64,000 nucleotides of DNA from Apostichopus japonicus (lineage: Eukaryota > Echinodermata > Holothuroidea > Aspidochirotida > Stichopodidae), in assembly GCF_037975245.1 (NCBI RefSeq), contig NC_092564.1, positions 8,031,984 to 8,095,983 on the forward strand, written 5' to 3'. The translations under genes were made by a program, and so were the position numbers. The notes under the pieces were generated by a model, which had not been told where the DNA came from, ran no database searches, and saw nothing but the letters and a program-made list of their open reading frames with translations. Positions 55,201 to 64,000 of this stretch are shown one piece after another. Within the stretch, counting starts at the first letter, position 1. Every line of letters begins with the position of its first letter.

Positions 55201-58200
55201 CTGTCTAATTATTCAACAATGAACCATCTTCTCATGTTTTGCATGAACCCTACAGAGATTGAACTTAACATTCATAGTTATTATCCTACCCTCATATATT
55301 ACAGTAGCTTCAGGTAGTTCAATATTCCGTTAAAGGGTGTGAAGAATCGCGCGAAAAGAAATGTCTAATGCCGGTAATCTGACCTAGTTTCGAATGAGGT
55401 GTAACAGAAGTGTGAGACACCACCATCAATCCCAGAAAATACACACACAGCTTGCTACTGTCGGTTATTAGACACTAGTGTACAGTCAGTATATACAGCT
55501 GCGGTCAATACCCACAGCACAGTGTACAAACGATACAGCCATGCATCTCAGGTCCAGCTAAAGATAACAAGGTATCACGTTTCATTACTGGCTGCATTTT
55601 GTAGCGACAAGAGGAAAACTTCACTTGCAAGCAACGGAAGTTAACTTTATAAAGATGGCGGCACGCTGTTTTGGGCGAGTCTTCAATGCCTTTAAGACTG
55701 CCCTCAGGCCGGAACAAAGCAGAAGATGTTTGCCAATTGTCAAGAGTGCCAGGCAGGTGCAGGAATGACATATATTTATGAGGATGCTCAGAGAAAGATT
55801 CTACTACCACCTTATGTTTAAAATACAAACTTAATCCTACCCATGAAGTGAACCTCTGTACAACACTCTGTCTCAATGCTGTGCTGAGGTTGTAATCCTC
55901 TGAGCTGTGATGAACTTGATGAGCTGCCCAAATAAAATTCACCTCTGAAAGAAACAGAATAACAAAAAAATGTAAATGTATAATTTATATATCAGCAATC
56001 AACAATAAATGTGATTCATTTTAAGCTGAGCTAAAAAAAAGAGACAAATTACTTTTCGCCGACAGTTTTTTTTCCCATCATAAATTTATGTTATGTGTAT
56101 AAACACTTTCAAACATCTTTGGTTTTGTGTATCAATTTTTTCACATTTGTACAGTATTTTGACATGCTATGAGACATTAACATATTTTCCCAGGGACAAT
56201 CAATCAATGACTATGAGTTACAATCTACATAATCATGTTAGGAGTGTTAGCATGAGTCAAATCATATTAGGAGTGTTGCTCAGTGGATAACGCCGGTGCC
56301 TTCCAATCATAAGGTCCCAGGCTCGAATCACTCCAAGATTGATGTATGTCGTCCATTTACAGAGTTTTTGACAATTCATAATCATGGATGTTAAATATGA
56401 ATGTAAGAGACTGACTTGGTCAGCTTGCGGCTTTGATAAGCCAATGAGGCTTCTTCGCGAGTTCCTGCTTGCAGGAGGATCTAACATACATGTCCTGTAA
56501 TTACCCCAAACAGAACTTACCACCTGGTCCCTTCCTCCAAACACTTTGAAAAAACACTTTTGAAAACGCTTTTGAAAAGTTTTAGTAACTTTCGCATGCT
56601 TAAATTTATGCAGTGCTATAGATTCGGATTACTTTCAAGAGGTGTTTATGTGTGTGGCAGAACTCTGACTATAGAAATATCTTCACAATTCCCATAACTG
56701 TTAAGTCATATGCTCGACTAGCATTACTAACCATGAGCCATGCGATGACACCAGTAGTAACCCAGGTCAATTCCAAACAAGCAAATGAGCCAAGTCCAGG
56801 CATTATCCCAGGGCAGGTTCAACAGTCTATAATTTTCATAAATCCAGGAATACACAGCAATGTCAAAGCCTTTCACAACGAAGCTAGGGGAGAATGATAT
56901 GAAATTGTTGACATGAGCAAATGTAATAATCTTAAATGTAGGTCATTCAATCAAAAACTTGAATTTTAGTTAATTCATTCTATTCAGATTAAGCTTGTCG
57001 CAATTAATATTGTTTCCTTTACTGATATAATAAAACCCTAGAGGACTGCCACCCATATCTGCTGTTATTTCAATCCTGCTTTTGTGTTCGAAATTAATGG
57101 TCCACATCATCTCTTCGTCCCCAAATCAGCTACCAGTTTTAAATTAGTCCAATAACTTGATGACGGCAATTACAACCCAAAACTGCAGAAATATGCAAAT
57201 TTAGGGTTCAGCCCAGATTATGATATACATGATTTTTTTCTTAGGGGTTATAGGCTATAGCTTAATTAGTCTTAATATTTGCCTTGAAAAGTAACAACTT
57301 AATCCTTGATGTATAAAACAACTGCTGTGATACTGAATCAACAGACACACAAAGGCTTTGCACTCATGTAAGGTTAGAGTGTGAGGGCAGGGGAGTGGGG
57401 GGTGGAGTGTGGGAGGAAAACTTGGTTGATTGAAATTGTTTTATTGTTTGTTGTTTTTCTGAAATCCCTGACTGAAATTATTTGTAGTTTCTCAGTTTTT
57501 TTCTTCATTTGCAAGGGGGGGGGGGGGGGAAACATCTCAAATAAAATCGAATTATTTTCATTAAAACACAATAAAGTAAATCATCACCCTGCAGTGGGGA
57601 GGGAGGGGGAGGGGGAAATTTCATGTTATTCATTATGATACATCCAGAGATAACCAGCTTCTTTACCTTTTTGGTGGTTTTTTTGGGGGGGGGGGGGGTG
57701 CATGAGTCATATGGACAGGAATTCTAGTATAAATACAAATTTTTAATGAAAACAAATGGGTCGAAAACTTTAATACATAAAAATTGTTAAAACAGATCGA
57801 TTGAAGTTGTTATTCACAAACTCATATAAATAACACACCTTTATAGCAGAATAAGAGAACAAATGTCTAAGGAAGGAGAAGCCTTGATGAGACATGTGTT
57901 AAATGTGTACTTACTCTGATACTACAAGGAACATACCAGCTGTGATGGAAGTTATACTGTCGGCCAGACGAAAGATGCTTTTCTTACCCTCAAGGTATGC
58001 CACCAGATATTCCAGAGCAATCAAAGTCAAGAAATATACTGATGCCTTTCAATGACAAATTTAAAAAGCATAAGAATTCAAACGTATCTCTCAATTAATG
58101 ACAGCTTAGAATAACAAGTGCAAAGTTTAGTATCCTTGTGAATTAGTTCAAGTTTGAGGCCATGGGAGTGAAAGATTTAGATTTGCACTTGAACAATTTG

Positions 58201-59432
58201 TTCCTTTTTTTATTATTTTTTAATTGTTTCATTTTTAGTAAGCTTCTTCCAGGATATCATTGCAATATACTGATATGCATTGACTGCAACTCTGATTTGT
58301 ACTGATAAAAGTTATCATTTAAAGGCAGAGTATAAAATGGCAGATAAGTCTTGGCATCTACTGCATGTGGATAGTATGTAATAAATTAGCATGATATACC
58401 CTTTTACTGCTGTTTGATGATTTGGTAGTTGCATTTGTGTGATGGAATGCCCTCTTCATTTATATAATGGACGTTTATGCAAATAACAAAATATTTTTGG
58501 CTGGGGATTGGGGGCGGGTGGATGTTTGCCATGGCCTAAATGTGACTTTAACACCCCAGCTATGCAGGTTTGTGAATTAGAGAAGAGAAGATACATGTAA
58601 AATGAGACAGACAAAACAGAATGTTAACAGAGGCCTATGAAGATTGCTTCCTGCAAAGCAATAGTTTATTTTATAGAGGTGGGAGCTTATTACCAGATCC
58701 GCCTGCAAATATGGGTGGCGCTCTTCCTTTTCTAACAAAACTTCAGGTAAATAAATAGGCACTTAATTGCAATGCTCACTTAACGGATCATGGGGAACTA
58801 GAGCATTGCCGTATATGTGCTTATTGAGAGAATTAGCGGTCATGCCAGTTCAAGTTGGTGATGTTTCGAATAAAAGGTTCAATGGGTATAGTCAATGATC
58901 AGAGCAACATCAAAAAACAGGCAAACTTCATGAGAGATATCTCACTCAAATTTTGCCTGTTTTTTTTCATTAAGAGGAATATTCCGCTTAATGAATTCTT
59001 ACTAACATGAATGAAACACTGAAACAAAGGTGTGAAATGTGTTCCACATTTATGAGCCAGATGTGTTTTTAGCATTACCAACACTTCTTCAGTCTTTTAC
59101 AGAATACTGAGAGAAACTTTCCACATGCAGATTTGTGTTTTATGTAAGACAGTAATTTGTCAAATATACTGCTATGATTCTGAAAGACATTCTGAGGAAC
59201 TTAGATTAAGTGAGACACAGACATATTAAAGCATTGGTTGGGTCAGCTTTAATTGTCTTTTACATCAAAAGTGCATTAAATATCATAGAACAGAAATGCA
59301 TATCAACTAACTTACCTCGTCGATGTATTTGGGAACATCTTCTACAAATTTGAATGATGTCTCATTCGGGGAAACAATGTAAAACATGCGGCGGTAACCA
59401 GTAACTGCGTCAGTTTTAAATACAGCTCCCAT
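49006..59432 (-). CDS. Alkylglycerol monooxygenase, complete 12-exon gene
   Basis: Twelve exons join in frame to 449 codons plus TAG: 59316-59432, 57915-58045, 56732-56883, 55841-55944, 55068-55163, 54216-54282, 53054-53119, 52312-52391, 51777-51911, 51111-51230, 50310-50392, 49006-49204. All borders are GT-AG. The protein is collinear with human AGMO (445 aa). This tetrahydrobiopterin-dependent di-iron enzyme of the fatty acid hydroxylase superfamily cleaves the ether bond of alkylglycerols in the ER membrane. All eight iron-ligand histidines are present: H129 and H133 (HRMAH), H142, H145 and H146 (HQVHH), H218, H221 and H222 (HRVHH). Hydrophobic segments lie near 41-57, 112-127, 169-190, 334-355, 358-378 and 410-435. 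The C-terminus KEKLK fits a KxKxx ER-retrieval signal. It is convergent with the RFX gene. Confidence 0.95.
49205..50309 (-). other. AGMO intron 11
   Basis: Holds the hAT-like MITE at 49888-50256, which begins only 53 bp from the exon 11 donor. Otherwise AT-rich with no feature. Confidence 0.8.
49888..50256. mobile_element. hAT MITE with CAGGGGTGGGCAAC termini and 8-bp target duplication
   Basis: A 369-bp element with left end CAGGGGTGGGCAACCT and right end reading, reversed, CTGGGGTGGGCAACCT. It is flanked by perfect 8-bp repeats atataaac at 49880-49887 and 50257-50264. The terminal sequence is of the classic hAT type (CAGGGGTSGGCAA). The interior contains gggccgc-type phrases seen in many hAT elements and no transposase frame. 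Confidence 0.92.
50393..51110 (-). other. AGMO intron 10
   Basis: Includes a short G-rich patch at 50578-50600 (ggggggaggggg-type). No repeat family or gene recognised. Confidence 0.7.
51231..51776 (-). other. AGMO intron 9
   Basis: AT-rich intron with no recognised element. Confidence 0.7.
51912..52311 (-). other. AGMO intron 8
   Basis: Short intron with a C-rich stretch at about 52045-52080 (cccccaccccccacctacca). Nothing else seen. Confidence 0.7.
52392..53053 (-). other. AGMO intron 7
   Basis: AT-rich intron with no recognised element. Confidence 0.7.
53054..54282 (-). CDS. AGMO exons 6 and 7: second histidine cluster
   Basis: Exon 6 (54216-54282) encodes VVDKLGPLEYILNTPSHHRV and HH, giving the last three ligand histidines. 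Exon 7 (53054-53119) reads GRNRYCIDKNYAGVFIIWDR then MFG, a near-invariant AGMO block. The intron between them contains a hAT-like MITE that starts about 20 bp after the exon 6 donor. Confidence 0.93.
53830..54187. mobile_element. hAT-like MITE beside the AGMO exon 6 donor
   Basis: A 358-bp element with inverted ends CATAGGTGTAGGAG on the left and, reversed from the right, CATAGGCGTACGAG. It is flanked by the perfect 8-bp duplication ggggcgag (53822-53829 and 54188-54195). The interior phrases 'tatcatataggcatgcatca' and 'gttattacatcgcatgcca' recur in altered form at about 63340-63400. No transposase frame. Confidence 0.88.
54283..55067 (-). other. AGMO intron 5
   Basis: AT-rich with a C-rich patch at about 54940-54970. 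Nothing recognised. Confidence 0.7.
55330..55695 (-). mobile_element. TTAA-flanked MITE, copy 2, in AGMO intron 4
   Basis: A 366-bp element in inverse orientation to 47208-47583 and highly similar to it. TTAA is present at both ends (55330-55333 and 55692-55695). The termini TTAAAGGGTGTGAAGAATCG and, reversed, TTAAAGGCATTGAAGACTCG form an imperfect inverted repeat. It lies wholly within the intron 55164-55840. Confidence 0.82.
55841..56883 (-). CDS. AGMO exons 3 and 4: first di-iron histidine cluster
   Basis: Exon 3 (56732-56883) encodes the segment ending GIDLGYYWCHRMAH; a Glu codon is split by the intron. Exon 4 (55841-55944) continues VNFIWAAHQVHHSSEDYNLS to FTSW. Together they supply five of the eight iron-ligand histidines, in HxxxH and HxxHH motifs of the fatty acid hydroxylase fold. 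The intron between them carries a tRNA-derived SINE. Confidence 0.93.
56270..56520 (+). mobile_element. tRNA-derived SINE in AGMO intron 3
   Basis: The head (56270-56334) has a tRNA-like form. GGAGTG at its start pairs with CACTCC at its end, with an A box near 56277-56288 (TGCTCAGTGG) and a B box GGCTCGAATC at 56320-56329. A unique body follows with the phrase gcttcttcgcgagttcctgc at about 56451-56470, perhaps a conserved SINE core. The 3' end is not defined. The short phrase aggagtgtt also occurs upstream at about 56240, possibly part of a target duplication. Confidence 0.75.
56884..57914 (-). other. AGMO intron 2
   Basis: Contains purine- and G-rich patches, with G runs at about 57516-57529 and 57686-57699. 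No gene or mobile element recognised. Confidence 0.7.
58046..59315 (-). other. AGMO intron 1
   Basis: AT-rich intron with no recognised element. It may hold promoter-proximal regulatory sites, but none can be named. Confidence 0.65.
59316..59432 (-). CDS. AGMO exon 1 with start codon
   Basis: The ATG at 59432-59430 sits in ACCATGG, a strong Kozak context. The exon encodes 39 residues, MGAVFKTDAVTGYRRMFYIV then SPNETSFKFVEDVPKYIDE. The second part matches the conserved P-x-ETSF-x-x-x-E-x-VP-x-Y segment of AGMO. The donor GAG|GTAAG is at 59316/59315, phase 0. Confidence 0.92.
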
Positions 59433-61079
59433 GGTGATCCCAAGCTACTATACACACCAGTTCATAAATTAAAATCGACAAAATTTTCCTTGAGCTTGGA
59501 GAGGCATGAGCAAGTGACAGGTCAACACCGCTGGACTTCTTGGGCAGATGTTTGTTTCTGATCTACAGTGGGAAGATTCAAATTGTTTAGAGCCATATAT
59601 ACATCTGAGAGTTCAAGCTATAAATCACACACAAAAGTAGGTTCTATTGCGGTTTCAACCTTTGGAACTACCCGGTGCTTATTTTTATCACATCGTGTGT
59701 ATAAGGAAAACAACAGAGATAAGTAATCTAATTAGTATAGGTCTTATGTTTCAATAGGTATGTAGCAAATTAGGTCTACTAATTGTTTTTCTATCATGAT
59801 AAATATATCATCCAACTTCTCAATTGACCAGTCGATCTATGGGATTAAGTTTCCCGGTATTCTTACTAATTCCACTGAAAATGAACCGTCACATCTGAAC
59901 GGACCATGTATGGAACAAACTGAGATTATCTAGCCTAGTTCTAGACTATACTATAGGTTGTCTGCCCTACGTATGGCCTAAATGTGGACCGTGGTTGCCT
60001 TTGGTAGACCTAGCCTATGCCAAGGGCAACTAGGCCTACTACTATAGTACATATAATACTAATTGTACTAGGCACTCAGTACTATTTTAAACTAAATGTT
60101 TAAACTAAATTTTAGGTTTAGGCCTAGGTCAAAGTTTGTGATAGGCTTCGCATTTTTCTGCCAGTTTATTCCTAACATTATTCAATTCATTTCAAAATAA
60201 ACAAAATCAAATTCATTGTCACTTCTCTCGAAATTGGTGTTGTATGGAAAGCAATCGCCGTGAGCACACTACCACGCAACGATGTGGTACCAAAAACAAA
60301 TCTTGCGAAATTTTTCCAGCCACCCAAAATATGGACGGAAATTGCGATTGAAATGAAATAACTCATGTGATAATGGATACCATCGTAGTATTCACACCGA
60401 ATTGAACAGGATAGTAAAGTTTTCTGTGTAGTCAGTTTATTGTACTAATTTACACAACCGTGGGAAGCAGGGAAGCCCTATTGGCAGTACCCTGGATCTT
60501 CGATTGTAATCGACACATTGACCCCAAAATGTTTGTAAACAAAGTTCTAACCAACAGGAATTTGAAACTATGGGCCGCCAATTAAAGCACATACTGACGA
60601 GTACATGAACTACTATACAATATCACAATACATATATATAGGCCTATATCTAAATCAAACAAAACTGTTAGCAAACTGATTATCCACTCAATTTAAAGAG
60701 CCTGTGAAAGAGAATGTGCAAAAGTAAGAGGGCGTGATGTTTCGATCCTAGAGGCTGAATGCCAAGTTACAGTAACAGAAGTGACAAATACACAAACAGA
60801 ATTCAGACAGCTAAATGAGCAGGGTGAACACAAAAGAGATGGATGTAAGAGGATTAGTAGACAAGGGATGGAGAGAAGAAAGAAAACAACAGGGGAAGTG
60901 GAGAGGTAGGAGATAAACTGTAGAGGGACAAAGAGAGGATTAGGGGAAGAGGGTAAGGAGTAAACTAGAGGAGGGCAAAGACAGAAAAGTCTGGAGAGGG
61001 AAAAAAGGTGGAAGAAAGTTACGAGAAGAGGGGTGACAGAGGGGGAAACAAGGAGAGATGGAAAGGGGGGGGGGTAGCA
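59433..61079. other. AGMO upstream region
   Basis: Should contain the 5' UTR and promoter of AGMO. I see no clear TATA box or CpG island. A gcctag/taggcc-rich stretch runs about 59930-60130. Purine-rich DNA begins at about 60830. Confidence 0.45.
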
Positions 61080-61660
61080 GAAGAAAGCTTAGTCATGTCC
61101 TCCTGAATGTTGAGCCCATGAGGTTGAATGGTGCGAAGACGTTGCATCCACAGTCTCTCTCTGCTGATTCGTACTAGCCTCAAGACGGCTACCTAAGGAT
61201 TCAATCCCCTGTAGGGACATGTCATTAATGGTATTATATGGTTGGTCCCGGTTAAAGTGTTCTCCCACCGGGGTACTTAGCCTTCATGACGTTGACTGTG
61301 GATCTGTGATCATAAGAACCGCTTCTTTTATTGCGGGTGGTTATAGTTTCACCAACATACTTGGATGACACAAACTCTACACTCGGAGATCAGATAGATG
61401 ACATAGTTGTACAAGTGATGTGACCTTTAGTCTTGTGTGTGAGTTGGGTGCTGTGGCTGGTGATGGAATTGGATTCAACAATGTGGTGGCCGCAGACGAT
61501 GCATCTCGAAGTATTATCACTCTTGAAAGTACCATGCTCAAAGGGTGTAGGATTAGAATTAAGTTAGAGGTGGAACAGCAGCACGCACAATAAGGTCCCG
61601 TAGGTTGCGTGGACGTCTGTAGGCGATATCTCCTATACCTCTGATGTTTTACATTCAGCC
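61080..61660 (-). pseudogene. Degraded Penelope-like element C-terminus (GIY-YIG endonuclease region)
   Basis: The minus-strand translation, crossing frames and several stops, keeps landmarks of the Penelope-like C-terminal part: RRRPRNLRDLIVRA, a Cys/His cluster, a VIYLI stretch followed by spaced cysteines, a YVGET-like remnant with NYNHPQ, and a final R...Q..L...HG.NIQED tail. No frame is intact. Sequences at 60715-60765 and 61630-61700 are partly inverted copies of each other (agaggctgaatg, gatcctag, aagagggcgtgatg-like), so the remnant sits between inverted flanks. The assignment is by pattern only. Confidence 0.5.
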
Positions 61661-62426
61661 TCTGAAGACCCTGCTAGGATCAATACGTCATCCCTCTAAC
61701 TTTTACTCAATAAATATATCTGGTAAACGCGGGCCTGGATGCTTTCTTATTACTTGAACATTGTTACTCATGTTAATTCGCTAAACATGTATATAGGCCT
61801 ATATGCGAGACACAATTCTGATCGCAATTTAGCAAGAAGGAATAAAAATAAAATTTTGCCGGGAGGTTATTATGAGATTGCCTTAAATTAAAGACCGGAA
61901 GATTTCCGATAAAATCCGGAGGGTTTGCAGGGGTGTTACTAAAACGAATGACAATTGCGTTACACGTAACGAATGACAATATGTTGTACACACTAAAAAA
62001 TTGCGTTAACTAAAACGAATGACAGTAATGACAGCACAGACATTTGCTTCAACTGGATATCACAGTTCAGACTTCGTGGGTATCTACATCTAGTATAGTA
62101 CGGACAAGATAAAAACGCACCTTATGGCAAGCGAAATTGTAAGTCTGATTTTAAAAAGTAAATTTAACGTCATTTTTTCGATATTAATTGTTAGAAACTA
62201 ACAATACTATAATCTTGAAACGGCTTCAGTTATCTTTCTATATAAATCTACAGGGGTAAAAAGCACAGCACTCAAGCGCATTCTCACACAAAAACTTTCC
62301 CTGTGGTTTCTATCCGTAAATTACACCAAAACCCTACAACCACGCAACATGCGATTTTCCGCAAATCATTTTTGCGCAGAAAACCAATAACTCCACTCCG
62401 TTAATCATTCTATCTCCACTCAACAC
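61661..62426. other. Intergenic DNA
   Basis: No gene recognised. The phrase 'aacgaatgaca' recurs at about 61940-62025 in a short array (three copies near 61943, 61968 and 62016). Confidence 0.5.
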
Positions 62427-62472
62427 CAGGTGCGTATCCAGGGGGGGCGTTGGGGGCGCGCGCCCCCCGGGT

Positions 62473-62596
62473 AAGAAAAAGAGAAGAGAAAAAAAGAGAA
62501 GAAAAAAGGAAAAAAGAGGGGGGAAAAGGAGAAGGAGAGGAAGGAAGGAAGGGAAAAGAAAAAGAAGAAAGAGAGAAAAAGGAGAAAAAGAGGGAG
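62473..62596 (+). repeat. 124-nt homopurine tract
   Basis: An uninterrupted run of A and G on the + strand between t62472 and t62597. It follows a CAGGTGCGTATCCAGG-type hAT-like end at 62427-62442 and a G/C-rich hairpin (gggggcgcgcgccccccgg). Long homopurine-homopyrimidine DNA can adopt triplex structure. Confidence 0.9.
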
Positions 62597-62879
62597 TAAA
62601 AGCAAAACGCGAAGACACCGGGAAGAGAAAGAGGAACAGTGACATCATTACAACGCTGAAGGGTAGCCAGTGACGGATCAATGATTTCGTAAAAGTGTGA
62701 CTCACCTTACCACTACACCGACAACTCCATTTTTTGACGTTTCCATTTTCCTCTCTCACTAATGATCTATATATATACTATATATGGTCTATCATAACAC
62801 GTGTGTAGAATTGTGCTATGAAACCAACTGTGGCTGGTCTCGAACTCGACCTTGTCGTCGGGGAACATGACGCATTTTG

Positions 62880-63195
62880 GGATGGGGGCGACCGCCCGCC
62901 CCCCCCCCATTCAGCATTTTTTAAATGATATCGCTAAGTAATTTCAAAATAGAAAGTGCTTAGAGGCAACTTACAAGACCTGGGAAGTGTCATTTCCAGC
63001 GATCTGGGAGACATTTTCGGCCAAAATTTGCTTGTACGCTTCGCGCTAACAAATGGTCCTGGGTAGTGCCATTTCCAGCGATCTGGAAGGCAAAATTTTC
63101 TTGTACGCTTCGCGCCAACCTATGGTGGCGCTACGCTTAGATAATTTGCCTACAGGCTTCGCCCCTCCCTTGGCAAATTCCTCGCTACGCGCCTG
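62880..63195. mobile_element. hAT-like MITE remnant related to 30888-31156
   Basis: Shares long stretches with the element in the RFX intron: atcgctaagtaatttcaaaa, aacttacaagacctgggaag, tcatttccagcgatctggga, and the end ctcgctacgcgcctg. It carries an internal ~80-bp duplication (62985-63060 and 63060-63130). The left end and target duplication are not clear. The CAGGTGCGTATCC sequence at 62427 could be its left end, separated by unrelated DNA. Confidence 0.65.
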
Positions 63196-63229
63196 TTCGA
63201 ATTTGTAACGCAAACAGCAGATATCACAT

Positions 63230-63420
63230 CATATCAGTGAGCATGAAAATGGCGTTCCAGGATGAAAAGCCTCAAAACTGTCCGACTTGCCTGAAAAAAT
63301 AACCAAAAATTTTCGCGCGCCAAGCGCGCGTTCAACGTGTTCATGTCAATATCATATAAGCAAGCATCGGTTATTACATCGCTTGCCATCATGTACCGTA
63401 CTGTCCGTTAAAATTGCGCA
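63230..63420. mobile_element. Fragment related to the MITE at 53830-54187
   Basis: Phrases such as 'caatatcatataagcaagca' and 'cggttattacatcgcttgcc' match the interior of the AGMO intron element. A palindrome gcgcgccaagcgcgcg lies at about 63316-63331. The ends are not defined. Confidence 0.5.
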
Positions 63421-63551
63421 GTATACCGCGGGATGCTAATGTAAACAACGACATGTCTCATGTAGATGTATAAAAAGCATGGAGGTCCAATTATGTCAAA
63501 ACTCTCTTTTACATTAGTAATGGCGAATTAGGGCCTGCACCCCCGCCGCGC

Positions 63552-63906
63552 AGTGGCGGAGCGTCCATATGGTCAGGGGGGCGGATGCCCCCCCCCCCTG
63601 ACGGACTCAAATGGACTGCTGGCGCCTTTTTCAGCTCTTTACCATTTTTTAATTATTCTAGATTATTGACTTTTTTATTGCGCTCTCATCTACTTATTGA
63701 CATTTGTCACATTTTGTTGGTGTAATTTGGCGATGACACCTTATTCTTCGTTTATCTGCAAATTACCCAGGCCCGGAAAGGGTCATTTCCTGCGATCTAG
63801 GGAGTATCTTTACTCAAAAATTTTCTGTACGCTACGCGCCAACCAGTGGTGGCGCTCCGCTTAGATAGTGTCGAAAGCGCCCCTTCAGACGCTTCCTACG
63901 CCTCTG
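63552..63906. mobile_element. Candidate hAT-like element, CAGTGGCGGAGCG end
   Basis: The left end CAGTGGCGGAGCGTCC and the right end, reversed, CAGAGGCGTAGGAAGCG form an imperfect inverted repeat. The interior includes ggtcatttcctgcgatctag and tacgctacgcgccaacc, related to the other hAT-like MITEs in the window. No matching 8-bp flanks were seen. Confidence 0.5.
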
Positions 63907-64000
63907 TACGTAGTGTTCGGTTTCGGAAATATCTGCTATTTTTTCATTTCCTTCAACCAAGTTTTATAATAGCCGTTATAACAGGTTTTAATATTTCTAC

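Noticed and set aside
56270-56334. Functional tRNA gene
   Set aside because: The acceptor stem pairs, but the anticodon arm is poor and the head continues into a longer repeat body, as in a SINE.
62334-62759. 141-codon minus-strand frame with Leu/Phe/Ser repeats
   Set aside because: It is the complement of the homopurine tract, a low-complexity translation with no signal peptide logic or homology.

Overview
This is a piece of an intron-rich animal genome, AT-rich and full of transposon remnants. It is not bacterial: genes are split by spliceosomal introns, and repeats include a DIRS-type retrotransposon, hAT-like and TTAA-flanked MITEs, tRNA-derived SINEs, a LINE 3' end and a Penelope-like remnant. 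A marine invertebrate, perhaps an echinoderm, fits best. That taxonomic guess is inference and of low confidence.

Layout. Positions 1-1350 hold no recognisable gene. Positions 1353-10868 are a DIRS-like tyrosine-recombinase retrotransposon on the + strand. It has inverted terminal repeats, an internal complementary region, a gag-like ORF1, a reverse transcriptase/RNase H ORF2 and a tyrosine-recombinase ORF3. A 3-kb AGGTCA-rich tandem repeat lies between its left terminal repeat and the coding part. Positions 10869-24559 are intergenic or intronic DNA with a CR1/L2-like LINE 3' fragment, a TIR-bearing MITE and short tandem repeats.

Positions 24560-38263 (+ strand) carry three exons of an RFX5/RFX7-family winged-helix transcription factor, best matched to RFX7. 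They encode the second half of the DNA-binding domain, a PxLPxL ankyrin-binding motif and a 3.7-kb terminal exon. The first of its two visible introns (24677-26331) has textbook U12-type AT-AC signals. The N-terminal exons were not found. The second intron holds a hAT-like MITE and a 25-bp minisatellite.

Positions 38264-49005 lie between the two convergent genes and hold one TTAA-flanked MITE, a tRNA-like SINE head and 3' flanking sequence. Positions 49006-59432 (- strand) are a complete 12-exon alkylglycerol monooxygenase gene (AGMO/TMEM195), predicted at 449 aa with all eight di-iron histidines. Its introns contain at least four young-looking mobile elements, one only about 20 bp from a splice donor.

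Positions 59433-64000 contain a degraded Penelope-like GIY-YIG remnant, a 124-nt homopurine tract and several related hAT-like MITEs. The two host genes have no evident functional link: one is a nuclear transcription factor and the other an ER membrane lipid enzyme. No unknown multigene system was recognised. The most notable points are the AT-AC intron in RFX, the nearly intact DIRS element with its nested nuclear-receptor-half-site repeat, and the MITE set.
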